In this document: positions 33,406 to 43,100 of the stretch, piece after piece
Layout of the letters: each line of letters begins with the position of its first letter
Numbering within the stretch: position 1 is the first letter of the stretch
Origin: a virus
IMG/VR virus record: IMGVR_UViG_3300046477_000628
Location: 27,501-91,500 of that record
Reading direction: 5' to 3' (one strand)
Length of the DNA stretch: 64,000 bases
Program-made: the position numbers and the translations under genes
The notes under the pieces: generated by a model
What the model was told of the DNA's origin: nothing
What the model saw: only the letters and a program-made list of their open reading frames with translations
Database searches by the model: none

Positions 33406-35793
33406 ATGCCAGGCGATGCAGGCACAGGCGATCTCAATGCGGACGAAATCCCGTTGGGGCGTCCATCGGAGATGCTGGGCGTCTTCCGATGGTCCCAGGC
33501 AGAAGGTGATAATAGCTGGTTCATGCAGCCGCAGCCCAATCTCGTCGTGACCAATATCACGATCCGCGAAGATGCCAACCCCCCAGTGGCGACGTTCCGC
33601 TATCGGTTCGACCCCAATTTTCTGCCCGGCAACTTTCCGACGCGGTTCGACCAGGCATACGGAAATCCTCCAGATCGAGAAGAGGTTCTTCATGTAGATG
33701 ATCGCATCGTCGTAATCCGCGATCTCGGTGACGGAGAATTCCTCTATGTGTTCGATGGCTTCGTGACGCAACCTCAGGCGATCGTGGATGGCAACACGGA
33801 GACAGTGGTGGTCACGGCGATGGGGACTCCGTTTCGCGAGTGGGATTTCGTTCTCCCGGGGGCGCTGTGGCAGGACGAAGATGAAACATCGAAACCCTCG
33901 TGGTATTACACGGATACGGTTGCAAGATTCAACCCTCTGGGGAAAGCGAACGCGCAGCCAGACAATGCACCGGATGACGACAACGAGACGCCTCAGATCA
34001 AAGGCGACTATTACTTCGTCGCGGACGGGGACACCGCGTATCCGTTCACGTCGGTAGACGACCCAGAGGAAGCCTCGAATCCCAGGGCGCAACTCTGGAC
34101 CCTGGCCATGGCCGTCCAGTATTGCGTGCTCGTCGGAATCGAGCATCCTCTCGGGCTCCAGGGTGCTCCCGACCTGCGAGACGTCGCCCACGATTACCCA
34201 TTGCCGTACGTGAAGGTTCCTGACTTCGTCGATCTCACCAAGTTGCTCAAGGCCATCGTCCCCAAGGACGACGGTGGCCCCATCGACCTCCACGATCCTG
34301 AAACCTACGACAAAGTCAACATCATGTGCCCCGATGTCGAGGTGACAGGGATCTCGTGGCCGGAGGCGGTTTCGAGGCTGATCCGCCCGTTCGGGTTCCA
34401 CTATCGGTTCGACATCCAGGTCAACGAGGATAACCAGCTCCCAGAGTGGATCATGACCTTCTACCGGGAGGATGACGACAAGCTCACCACGACATTGCGT
34501 CTCCAGGAACCCAGGAGTGACCTCGATCCAGGCCAGACCAATGTCGGCGCGATTCGCATGGCACGGGATGCCGTTCATGTCGCCAACGAGTTCGAGATTG
34601 ACACCGCGATGGTAGAGTATGAGGCCACGTTCTTGCTGGCACCAGGGTTCCCCATAGACGACGCGGACCTAGAGAATCTTCCGTTGTTCATGGACGGAGG
34701 AGATGGCCCCGACAACCGGCTCAAATATCGAAGGTTCATCTTTGGCGAGAACGGCGCCGAGGTATGGGACGCCCAAGCCAAAAACATGTCTAGTCAAGAT
34801 CTCGACACGAAGTTCTACAAACTATTCACCATCGACGACAGGGACCGTCCTCTATTAAAAGACTTCAAATTCCTGCATCGCAAGAGGAAGCCGATCGGAC
34901 AATTGCATTCCAAATTACCGGATGGACAGGCATATCGATACCAACTTCACGTGTCGGATTACAAAAACTACACAAAAGATGCTGATGGTAGCCCACCGAG
35001 CCGGATTCCAATTATATGGAACGGCGATGGCAAATGGCAACTGGTATCTTCCACCGAGTACAGTCTGCTCGATGACCGCATCGGCATCCAACTCACATGC
35101 TTTGATCCAAACGGGTTTTCGGCTGGGAACCCCCTGAAGCACGACGAGAAGCCTCTCACTGAGGTTTTCGAGAACGAGAATGGCCTTCTTAATGTCGTCC
35201 AGTGGCTCACAAACGGTGGACGTGGGATTATCTTTGCGTTGACATGCGTGATTCAGTTTGATCATGACATTGACCTCGTCCTACCCAGAAGGGATTCGTC
35301 GCTCACTGGATACCGTATCCGCCGAAAACTCGATCAGCGTGATCGATGGAAGAAGCAGATCGCAACCAAGTATTCGATGATTGCCAAGGACGTTTCGCCG
35401 GACAAATTCAAAGATGACAAGGGTAACGCCAAGGATTTTTATTACGCTCGCGACGACACCAAGGTCGCCAAGAACATCATGCAGGGATACCAGAGATCTC
35501 ATGAATCTGGTTCGCACGCAGGCAACTTCACGATCCCGAGATTCTCGACCGCGTACAACGTGGGCATGACCGTGGAGTCGATTGACGGCCGCGACGTCAA
35601 TATGCAGATCAACTCTGGTGCTGGCCAGGGCGAGACACCAAGATACTCTCGAATCCAGTCGATCGCGTGGACCTGCGAGGGCCAGCAAACCACGACGGTG
35701 ACGCTGACCGACGAGCGGGCCGACCCCATGGCTCGCCGTACCGCGTTGCAGGCAAGACTGCACCACGGGAGAGCACACGGCGGAGCACACTGA
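33406..35793 (+). CDS. Baseplate hub / tail-tip protein candidate
   Basis: 795 residues; ATG 33406 is chosen because GAGGAG lies at 33394-33399. The N-terminal part (VVTNITIREDANPPVATFRY, EEVLHVDDRIVVI, FLYVFDGFVTQPQAIVDG) looks like the beta-barrel ring-forming domains of gp27/gpL-like hubs, followed by WPEAVSRLIRPFGFHYRF and long mixed regions. The C-terminus resembles an OB or late-control-type unit (VGMTVESIDGRDVNMQINS). Size and place after tape measure and tip proteins support a tail-tip hub. Confidence 0.5.
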   Translation: MPGDAGTGDLNADEIPLGRPSEMLGVFRWSQAEGDNSWFMQPQPNLVVTNITIREDANPPVATFRYRFDPNFLPGNFPTRFDQAYGNPPDREEVLHVDDRIVVIRDLGDGEFLYVFDGFVTQPQAIVDGNTETVVVTAMGTPFREWDFVLPGALWQDEDETSKPSWYYTDTVARFNPLGKANAQPDNAPDDDNETPQIKGDYYFVADGDTAYPFTSVDDPEEASNPRAQLWTLAMAVQYCVLVGIEHPLGLQGAPDLRDVAHDYPLPYVKVPDFVDLTKLLKAIVPKDDGGPIDLHDPETYDKVNIMCPDVEVTGISWPEAVSRLIRPFGFHYRFDIQVNEDNQLPEWIMTFYREDDDKLTTTLRLQEPRSDLDPGQTNVGAIRMARDAVHVANEFEIDTAMVEYEATFLLAPGFPIDDADLENLPLFMDGGDGPDNRLKYRRFIFGENGAEVWDAQAKNMSSQDLDTKFYKLFTIDDRDRPLLKDFKFLHRKRKPIGQLHSKLPDGQAYRYQLHVSDYKNYTKDADGSPPSRIPIIWNGDGKWQLVSSTEYSLLDDRIGIQLTCFDPNGFSAGNPLKHDEKPLTEVFENENGLLNVVQWLTNGGRGIIFALTCVIQFDHDIDLVLPRRDSSLTGYRIRRKLDQRDRWKKQIATKYSMIAKDVSPDKFKDDKGNAKDFYYARDDTKVAKNIMQGYQRSHESGSHAGNFTIPRFSTAYNVGMTVESIDGRDVNMQINSGAGQGETPRYSRIQSIAWTCEGQQTTTVTLTDERADPMARRTALQARLHHGRAHGGAH

Positions 35794-36125
35794 TGGACGA
35801 GATAGATCGCCAGCTCAGGATCGACATCCTCGATGCCCGAGATGAGCTGCGCACCATCCAAAGTATGACTCAGAGCATGCCTCCGCGCGAGATCCTGGTC
35901 AAGACGACCACCAAGGATTCGTACCCGACCATTCCCCAGGCCTACTACGCCTGCAACCCTTGCTCGATCAGCGGACCCACTGTCGAGGGCAGCAATGCCG
36001 TGGTTCAGCCCGAGACGCCAACCCGCATCGTCTACGTGTGGAACGCCGGCTCCAAGGTGCCTCCGGTGGGCACGGTGAGGATCGCAACAAGTACGGGTGG
36101 TCGGTGGGTGTTCGCGTACTGCTAA
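35793..36125 (+). CDS. Small tail protein related to the N-terminus of the next gene
   Basis: 110 residues, coupled to the hub gene by TGATG. A helical start (MDEIDRQLRIDILDARDELR) leads to a beta module ending VGTVRIATSTGGRWVFAYC. The next protein begins with the same plan (MSEDLRQFRVDMLDIRQGIQ, then VGDKLVCKAVGGRWVAETCC), so the two look like tandem paralogues. Role is unknown; possibly a tip attachment module. Confidence 0.5.
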   Translation: MDEIDRQLRIDILDARDELRTIQSMTQSMPPREILVKTTTKDSYPTIPQAYYACNPCSISGPTVEGSNAVVQPETPTRIVYVWNAGSKVPPVGTVRIATSTGGRWVFAYC

Positions 36126-36133
36126 GAGGAATC

Positions 36134-38560
36134 ATGTCCGAGGATCTGAGACAGTTTCGGGTTGACATGCTGGATATCCGCCAGGGTATCCAGTTGCTCA
36201 AGGAGCGTACGATTCCCCCGCGGCTCATGGCGGGGATCGTCACGGGCTCTCCTGGTGCGTCGCTGCCGGGGTACGTGAAGGTGAACCCGGTGACATTCGG
36301 CGGCGATCCCCCAGCCGAGGGCGGGTCCGCGACCGTGACCGCCGCGACTCGCGAAATCTACGTGGCCGTTCTCGGCCCCAAGGTGCCGTCTGTCGGCGAC
36401 AAGCTCGTCTGCAAGGCCGTGGGCGGGCGATGGGTCGCTGAGACCTGCTGTAGCGGGACCAGTTGCGGCAAGATCTGTGTCACCGTCGTTGACTACTGCG
36501 GGACCGGCCCCGACAACTCTATTTACTGCCCGGCGTGTGATGAATACATCGCCTACGACTACATGGTCACGGATGCCCTGGGCGCATATCCGTGGTCGTC
36601 GAGCTGGGCTCTTGGGTGGCAGCCTGGACCATTTCTGGGCACATCGATTCACGCGTTTGCATCGACAAATCTTTGGAACCCAGATCGTCTCTGTGAAGGG
36701 ACAGTGAGTGGATCAGGCCAGTACGGGTACTACTGGAAGTTCAATCCAGACACGGTCTCTCTGGTCATGAGAGTCTACGCGGACATCTGCCCTGGTGGCC
36801 AGTACGGGCCGGCTCCGTTCCTGTTCTCGGCACCCGATCCTCCGGTCGGGAACACGGACAACGACAGCGGCGACTTCGGCATCACGCCCAATGACCCGTA
36901 CTCCGGGACGATCACCGTCTCGGTGGTCGGAGCTGGGATATCGACGTCGTTCGTGGGCACATGGAACGGGACCAACGAGACCCAGACGTTCAAGATTCAC
37001 CCCACGGGTTCGGGCATCGTGACCTTGACCGCCACGAACAATGGCGGATTAGCAAACCCGCCTCCTCAGTTCTACACAGTCCGAGTCCCAGGGGTGGCTG
37101 GGGCGTACGCGGTGAACCCTCCGTCTCCGAACTGGGGGTCGCCGAACGTCGAGAGCGGTGACTTCGTTGTCACTCCGGATGGAGTCTACACGGGCACGGT
37201 AACTATCAGCGGAAGCATCGTTCTCACGTGGAATAACAGTTCCGACCCCCAGACATTCACGATCACACCCGACTCTCCCGGGAACATCACTCTTTTTTTC
37301 GCCAACAGCGGTGGGCTCATCGACCCCAAGCCATTGTTGCTCGCCTATCAGACGTTCTCCTCGTTCGCGGACGCGGCTTTTGGCAGCGGGACTGGAATCT
37401 TCGTCGAATATGAATCCGCTGTCAAACCAGCGTGCACGCCGTTCACCAATACATTTTCGTTCTCGGAGCCTACTCGGTACGGAGACAGCAGTGGTCGCAC
37501 TTTTCCGGGTTCGCCGCCCATCGGCACCGTGACCAGGCCGGTCGGATTGGCCACATTGACTGCCTCTGTTGTCGCGAACCCTTACGTGAAGGGTGCGGTT
37601 GTCACCATGGTGGACCGCAACAACAAGGTCGTCGGTTCCTGCACGATTCCATCGACCGGCACGTGCTGCATGGACATGCCGTCTCCGGATCAATACTGGA
37701 TCTACGCCACGGCTCCTGGGTGCCAGCAAGTGAGCTGCGCTGATCCGCCGCCGAGGCAGGAGATCAACGTCACCTGCGGCGCGACGTGCATCGAAACAGT
37801 ACCGTGCACAGCATGCGACGCTGACATCGACGTGATCGGTGGCACGGCCAGGGATTCCCACGGGTCGTTCCCGCTCACCTATGATTACAGCAGAAGCTTT
37901 TTCTTGACGTCGAGGCAACAGTTTCTGTCGCAAACCGCGTACGGCGATGATAGTTTCTCGAACGAGTGCATCCCTGGACCGGCTTCCGTCATCTACTACT
38001 ACGTTGTGTTCTGCGACGGCGACAATCTGACACTCCAGGTGTGGACGTATCCGATCTCCGTTTGCCCCTACGACGATTCCGTGTGCGGGTACTTCACGGG
38101 CAATGTAGAGTCGTCGGTGACTCTCGCTCTGGTCAATACATGGACCCAGTCGGTGGCCCCGACGTGCGACGGCTCCGCGGTGACGGCGACGTTCACCCTG
38201 AACCCCGATACTTCGGTATGCGGGACTGCCACACCGATCCCCCCGCCCTCGACGACGGTCACGGTCTCGATCCCCATCAGTGCCCAGAATCGCGTCGCGT
38301 GCTGTGCGTCGAGTTTCCCGTGCCCGATCCCACGCAGAGACATCAATCTCTCGTGGGACGGACCGACTGCGGGATCTACCACGCTGGCCTACTCGTTGTC
38401 GGGCACGATCCCATCCTGGACAGCACCGGGATACACGCTTACGTGCCTTGGCCTGGGGATCACTGGTGTCGCGATACTCACGAACCCCATCTACTATGTG
38501 TGTAAACCTCTCTTCGTACAGTATCTGAACGCCGGGATCACGTACACGATCGAGGGATGA
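36134..38560 (+). CDS. Large cysteine-rich Ig-like adhesin
   Basis: 808 residues from ATG 36134. The first 105 repeat the plan of the preceding small protein. About 108-230 is Cys-rich (CCSGTSCGKICVTVVDYCG, YCPACDEYI). Two Ig-like units follow (LFSAPDPPVGNTDNDSGDFG ending NGGLANPP, and AVNPPSPNWGSPNVESGDFV ending NSGGLIDPK) that are shared with the proteins at 5802 and 20970. The C-terminal third is again Cys-rich (CGATCIETVPCTACDADID). Probably a disulfide-stabilised tail-tip adhesin. Confidence 0.55.
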   Translation: MSEDLRQFRVDMLDIRQGIQLLKERTIPPRLMAGIVTGSPGASLPGYVKVNPVTFGGDPPAEGGSATVTAATREIYVAVLGPKVPSVGDKLVCKAVGGRWVAETCCSGTSCGKICVTVVDYCGTGPDNSIYCPACDEYIAYDYMVTDALGAYPWSSSWALGWQPGPFLGTSIHAFASTNLWNPDRLCEGTVSGSGQYGYYWKFNPDTVSLVMRVYADICPGGQYGPAPFLFSAPDPPVGNTDNDSGDFGITPNDPYSGTITVSVVGAGISTSFVGTWNGTNETQTFKIHPTGSGIVTLTATNNGGLANPPPQFYTVRVPGVAGAYAVNPPSPNWGSPNVESGDFVVTPDGVYTGTVTISGSIVLTWNNSSDPQTFTITPDSPGNITLFFANSGGLIDPKPLLLAYQTFSSFADAAFGSGTGIFVEYESAVKPACTPFTNTFSFSEPTRYGDSSGRTFPGSPPIGTVTRPVGLATLTASVVANPYVKGAVVTMVDRNNKVVGSCTIPSTGTCCMDMPSPDQYWIYATAPGCQQVSCADPPPRQEINVTCGATCIETVPCTACDADIDVIGGTARDSHGSFPLTYDYSRSFFLTSRQQFLSQTAYGDDSFSNECIPGPASVIYYYVVFCDGDNLTLQVWTYPISVCPYDDSVCGYFTGNVESSVTLALVNTWTQSVAPTCDGSAVTATFTLNPDTSVCGTATPIPPPSTTVTVSIPISAQNRVACCASSFPCPIPRRDINLSWDGPTAGSTTLAYSLSGTIPSWTAPGYTLTCLGLGITGVAILTNPIYYVCKPLFVQYLNAGITYTIEG

Positions 38561-39708
38561 TGGACGGCTTTCAACTCACGTTCAACCTGGTTTGCACGAC
38601 CCACGACAGCACGGTGACTTTCATCGGCGCGTGCGGATCAGGCGTTGCATTGCCCAACGTGCCTGCCACGGTGACGTACAAGGCCACTGGGATGATTGTG
38701 TTCACTGGTGCGTCGGACGGCAAGGGGCAGATCACATTCCCCAACAAGTGCGGGCCTGGCACGTACACGGTGACCTACGGTGCGGTCCAGTGCTTCCTCG
38801 CGGGATCGGTGGATCTCGGCGTGGACTGCGCCGGACACCAGTTCAACGTCAGCCCATCGACTCCACCAGGATGGTGCTGCTGCCCGGGCTACGGAAATTT
38901 CCCGGGTCCGCTATTCCTGACGGACAGCCTGGGGACGGTGCCTATTGGCTGCGGAGGATCGGCGGCAACGTCGGGAATCATCCCCCACACCAACGGGGTT
39001 TGCACGACGACTCCGATGGGGAAACTTCGCTACACGGGTGATCGAACCTGCTACTGCGAACTCGACTGCGACGAAGCATACGCACAGTTGCTCCAGTCTA
39101 CATACACGGACAATGCTGGACCTGGTGGCCCGAGTTACTTCCTGGAGTGCGGTTTCGACGATCGTGGATGGTACTGGCAACTGTCGGCCACGTGGGCGTT
39201 CGGGATGTGCTGCGAGTTCACGGACGTACTTGGCCCTCCGTGGTGCCGCCACCTGCTTACGGTTCCACCCAGTTGGTGGTGCCAGGGTTTTCAGTTCATA
39301 GATTGTCCTCCTGATCCCCTGTGCGGCCTCGGGTGTTGCTTCGACTACGGAGAGTCTGGGACTGTCAACGCCGTTTCCGGGGGCGGCGGATGCGTGTACA
39401 CCCCGTCCACGGTCGGCAATTACACGCGGAAATTATTCTACGGAGGTTCATTTGGTGCGGTCGCAGTGGCGCGCAATTACATTGGCTACGAAGTGTGTAA
39501 TTTCTCATTCAGTCAGTCGTTTTCGTTGCTGCCGTCGGCAAGCGTGAACGGATTTGGGCTTTTCTGCCCAGGCGTGCCAGTGTGGGGATTCGAGGCGCCC
39601 CCGTTGTCGTCGAACGATATTACCGGAGATGTCAACGTGTACTGCAACGACTATTGCTCTTACGCGCCGCCACCGCCTGGTGGCACGGCAATCACGGTGA
39701 GCAGTTAA
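38557..39708 (+). CDS. Cysteine-rich virion protein
   Basis: 383 residues (ATG 38557 or 38560; ATGA coupling). It has 27 cysteines, several in clusters (WCCCPGYG, CYCELDC, MCCEF, GLGCCFDYG), no CxxC zinc ladder, and beta character. DxxG motifs and a LFLTDSLGTVPIGC segment recall the Cys-rich parts of the previous protein (TARDSHGSFPLTYD). Likely an extracellular, disulfide-bonded tail protein; function unknown. Confidence 0.5.
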   Translation: MMDGFQLTFNLVCTTHDSTVTFIGACGSGVALPNVPATVTYKATGMIVFTGASDGKGQITFPNKCGPGTYTVTYGAVQCFLAGSVDLGVDCAGHQFNVSPSTPPGWCCCPGYGNFPGPLFLTDSLGTVPIGCGGSAATSGIIPHTNGVCTTTPMGKLRYTGDRTCYCELDCDEAYAQLLQSTYTDNAGPGGPSYFLECGFDDRGWYWQLSATWAFGMCCEFTDVLGPPWCRHLLTVPPSWWCQGFQFIDCPPDPLCGLGCCFDYGESGTVNAVSGGGGCVYTPSTVGNYTRKLFYGGSFGAVAVARNYIGYEVCNFSFSQSFSLLPSASVNGFGLFCPGVPVWGFEAPPLSSNDITGDVNVYCNDYCSYAPPPPGGTAITVSS

Positions 39709-39712
39709 TCCT

Positions 39713-40120
39713 ATGAGTCGATGCGAGCACTGCCCCGTTGCCCCTGATTCGCCATGCCTCGGTGGCCACTACTGCGAGATGGCTGCATCGGGAGAGCCCG
39801 TGAAGATTCGCGCGGTGATCTCGATCAACGCCATCAAGGCCAACCTGCCGATCCCCGATAACCTTCCTTCGGTCCCTCCGGTCGTCTCAGAGGTCACGAG
39901 ACCATCCATGGCGCGTGTGCTGCCTGCCGCTTCCCGCTCCCTGATTCCGTTCGAGCAGTCCCTGGATCTGCTCAAGCGGATGAAAGAATGTCCGTATCGA
40001 ACGGACGAGACGGGTTGTGGCTGTGGCGGCATGGCCAAGTGCGCGCTCGGCAAAGGCCGGGAAGGGCTCGTGAATCACCTCGACTGTTTCACCTGCCTCG
40101 GCTACACGCCAAATCCGTAA
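39713..40120 (+). CDS. Cys-rich metal-binding-type protein
   Basis: 135 residues with ten cysteines: CEHC at the N-terminus, CLGGHYC, then CPYRTDETGCGCGGMAKC and HLDCFTCLG at the C-terminus. The spacing suggests one or two zinc or iron-sulfur sites. The middle (about 27-75) is Pro-rich and probably flexible. It stands in the cysteine-rich tail block, but CxxC pairs imply metal rather than disulfides, so it could be a cytoplasmic assembly factor. Confidence 0.5.
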   Translation: MSRCEHCPVAPDSPCLGGHYCEMAASGEPVKIRAVISINAIKANLPIPDNLPSVPPVVSEVTRPSMARVLPAASRSLIPFEQSLDLLKRMKECPYRTDETGCGCGGMAKCALGKGREGLVNHLDCFTCLGYTPNP

Positions 40121-40171
40121 CGGCTTCCGCGATTTGCCAATAGGTAGACACCGCTCACCCAGGGGCAACCG

Positions 40172-43100
40172 ATGGCGATCCAATTCAGCAACCTGAGATA
40201 CTTCGCGACACCCAACGTGTCGCACATGTTCTATAATGTGCCTGTCGCCAGCCAGTCGTTCAAGTTGCGCCTCGATTCTCCGGCAGCCAACTTCGGCGGC
40301 ACCGTCAATATCCTGGTTCGCAACATCTTCGACTTCGTTCATTCGTTCTGGGGTTCGGCGACGACGTCCGGCAACCTCAGCTTACAACTGAACGGAGTTG
40401 GAGGGTCGGTCTCGGCGAACATTCCTCTCACTGTGGGGACCGTCTACGTAATCTGTCTCGTGTGGGACGGCACAAATGGAGTGCAGACGGCGTACATCAA
40501 CGGTGTCCCGCAAATTCTAGGGCACATTTCCGGGCTCACGAACAATCGCATCGATCCCATCTGGCTTGGGCCGTACGCGGCACAGAGCCTCGTCACCTAC
40601 ACGATCGGCGATTACAACGCCTGGGACAATTACGGGCTGACCAGTGGTGACGCAGCCTTCCTCACGAACAACGGAGACCCGACGACGATCGGCACCGGGG
40701 CGCCATGGCGTTGCCAGTGGACGATGGCCGGCACGACGGGCGTTGCCGCGGCAGTCGGCGACAACGGGCTCAAGAACTTCTACGGCACCGGAGCTGACTT
40801 TGCATCGGTGACGGGATCGGGTACGGCGACGTATGCAGATCCTTTGGTATGGGCACCCACGGTCACTCCGCATCCCTACGTGACCGGGTGCGGCAAGTCG
40901 ATCGCGACCACGTTCACGCTCAACACGGATGGATCGGCGGTGGTCCCGTCTCAGTTGTTGACGACCCCGACGATCAACGTTAACGGCACGGACCTTGGCG
41001 CGCTGACAAATCCTTGGTTCACCGGGTTCCATTGGTCCATTGTGTGGTCAACGCCGGGAAACGTGATGATCAATCCCGGAGACGTCGTGATCCTGACGGC
41101 GCCGCCGGCATGGGCCAATACGCCGTCAGGATCGGTGGGTGCGTTGTCGGCGACGATCGACAATCGCAGCGGCAGGTCGTCGGTCCAGGTAGAGAGCCTG
41201 TCCAAGACGCTGCGAATGGGATTCAACCATCCGTCTCCCGGAGGCTCGGAGTATTACCCATTCCTCAATACCAAGTTCAAGACGGCCGGAAACAACGGCT
41301 ACGGCAAGTTTCACCCTGGACACGGTTTCGAGGTGGCCAACCAGCCCTGCGAAGCTGGCAAAGCCCTGCTGGTATGGGACGCTACCCACACCGGCAGCCC
41401 TGGCCCGGCCATGTTCTCGCTCCAGAGCAATAACACCGCCAGGGTCACGGTGACTCACGATCCGACCTATGATGTCTCTCCGTCCGGCGGCGTCGGATAC
41501 GTGCGAGCCTACGACATCTCTTACGTGGCCAGCAGCGACTACAAGACGGCTTACGGCGGATGTGGAGTGGGGATCAATTGCGACGACCCATCGTTCACAG
41601 GAACTCCAAACTATGATAATCTCTGGATCTACTTGCCAGGAGAATGGGATGCCGTGAACGGGTCCGCGGTCTTTGACCGCTCAGATCAATTCGCGCTTTC
41701 CAGGATTTATTTGGATCGTGTCAGGCAAAGCATTGGCAGCATGAGAGCCGTGGACATGACGGCTTGCGGAGGTGCCTGCGAGACCTACCCTTACCCGGAA
41801 CTCCTGATCCCGGACACGCAAGAATTCTGGTGGGGGTTCAACCCCGTCGAACTGCCCAACGTGGGATTCACGTCGATCGGCCCGGTAGACGTCACGGCAA
41901 CGCCATGGTTCTACTCGGCGCAGTTCCGTCAGTCCGCAAACCTGTTCTCGGCCACCCTGACCGACACGATCTCAACGACCCCCGCCGTCGGGACCAATGA
42001 GGTCTACCACTTCTCCGATGCCGCCACGGCTCCCTTGATGGCTGGCCTGGAGATCCAGATCGACTCCGAGATCATGAGGGTCATCAGCGTTACAGGGACC
42101 GCGGTGACGCTGTACAGGGGATCGAACGGAACCACTCCAGCCCCTCACTCGCCAGGCACTGTCACCGTCTTCGGGCGAGTGCCGATCAGCAACAAGGTGT
42201 CCGCTGACGGCACCGCGCCGTTCACCGCGCCCCTGTTCATGACGTGCAACCAACCTCACGGCATGACGACTTTGCACGGCTATTACCCGCAAGGCGTCAT
42301 CAATATCACGATGGCCGACGGGACGGTGGCGAACAATGTCGGGCTCAGTCAAATCTACGTCACAGGCCCCACTACATTCGTGTCGATCTGGTCCGGATAC
42401 TACCCATCGAAGCCCAGCGGGACCAAGCCGAGCACTACCTACACGCTTGATCCGGCCTCGACTTACATTCTGCGATGGTACTTCCCTCGCATGCCGCTTG
42501 ACGTCTATATCGGGATGGTTGCCAGGTTCCCCCACGCCAACCTGCACATCAACATCCCCAAAGATGCTTGCGACGACATGGTCTATGCGTACGCCTGGAA
42601 GGTGAGGGACGGATTCCCGGCCGGGCGGAAGATTTACGTGGAGCACCAGAACGAGCCCTGGAACTTCTCACCCCCATTCCAGGCGTGGCTTTTCAGCACG
42701 TTCATGACCACGATGGCGGTGCCCTCCAGCCTGATCCAGTTTCACGATTACCGCGACTATTACATCTATCGAGCAATACAGGTTCACAAGATTTTCCGCG
42801 ACGTCTTCACGGCAGCAGGTCGCGGCTCCGAGATCATGGGGACGGTCAACTGCCAGATGAACAACGGGCCGTCCCAGGTGACCCCTTACTTGAATTTTGC
42901 GCTCGCCCAGGGACAGCCTCTCGACGCGGTCGCGTGCGCCCCTTATTACTCGCTGGGCATGAGCGGCAGCGGCATCGCGAACACCGTCGCGGCCTTCAAC
43001 GCGTGCGACGACGATCAGGCCGCCGAGATGGTGTTGCACGACATCACGTACGATTCAACAGGGATGGTGACCTGGATCAAAAGCATCTCAGATGCGGTCA

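Noticed and set aside
33301-34578. 425-codon minus-strand frame opposite the hub-like gene
   Set aside because: Codon-shadow of the + gene; no domain, no SD, and it crosses two + strand genes.
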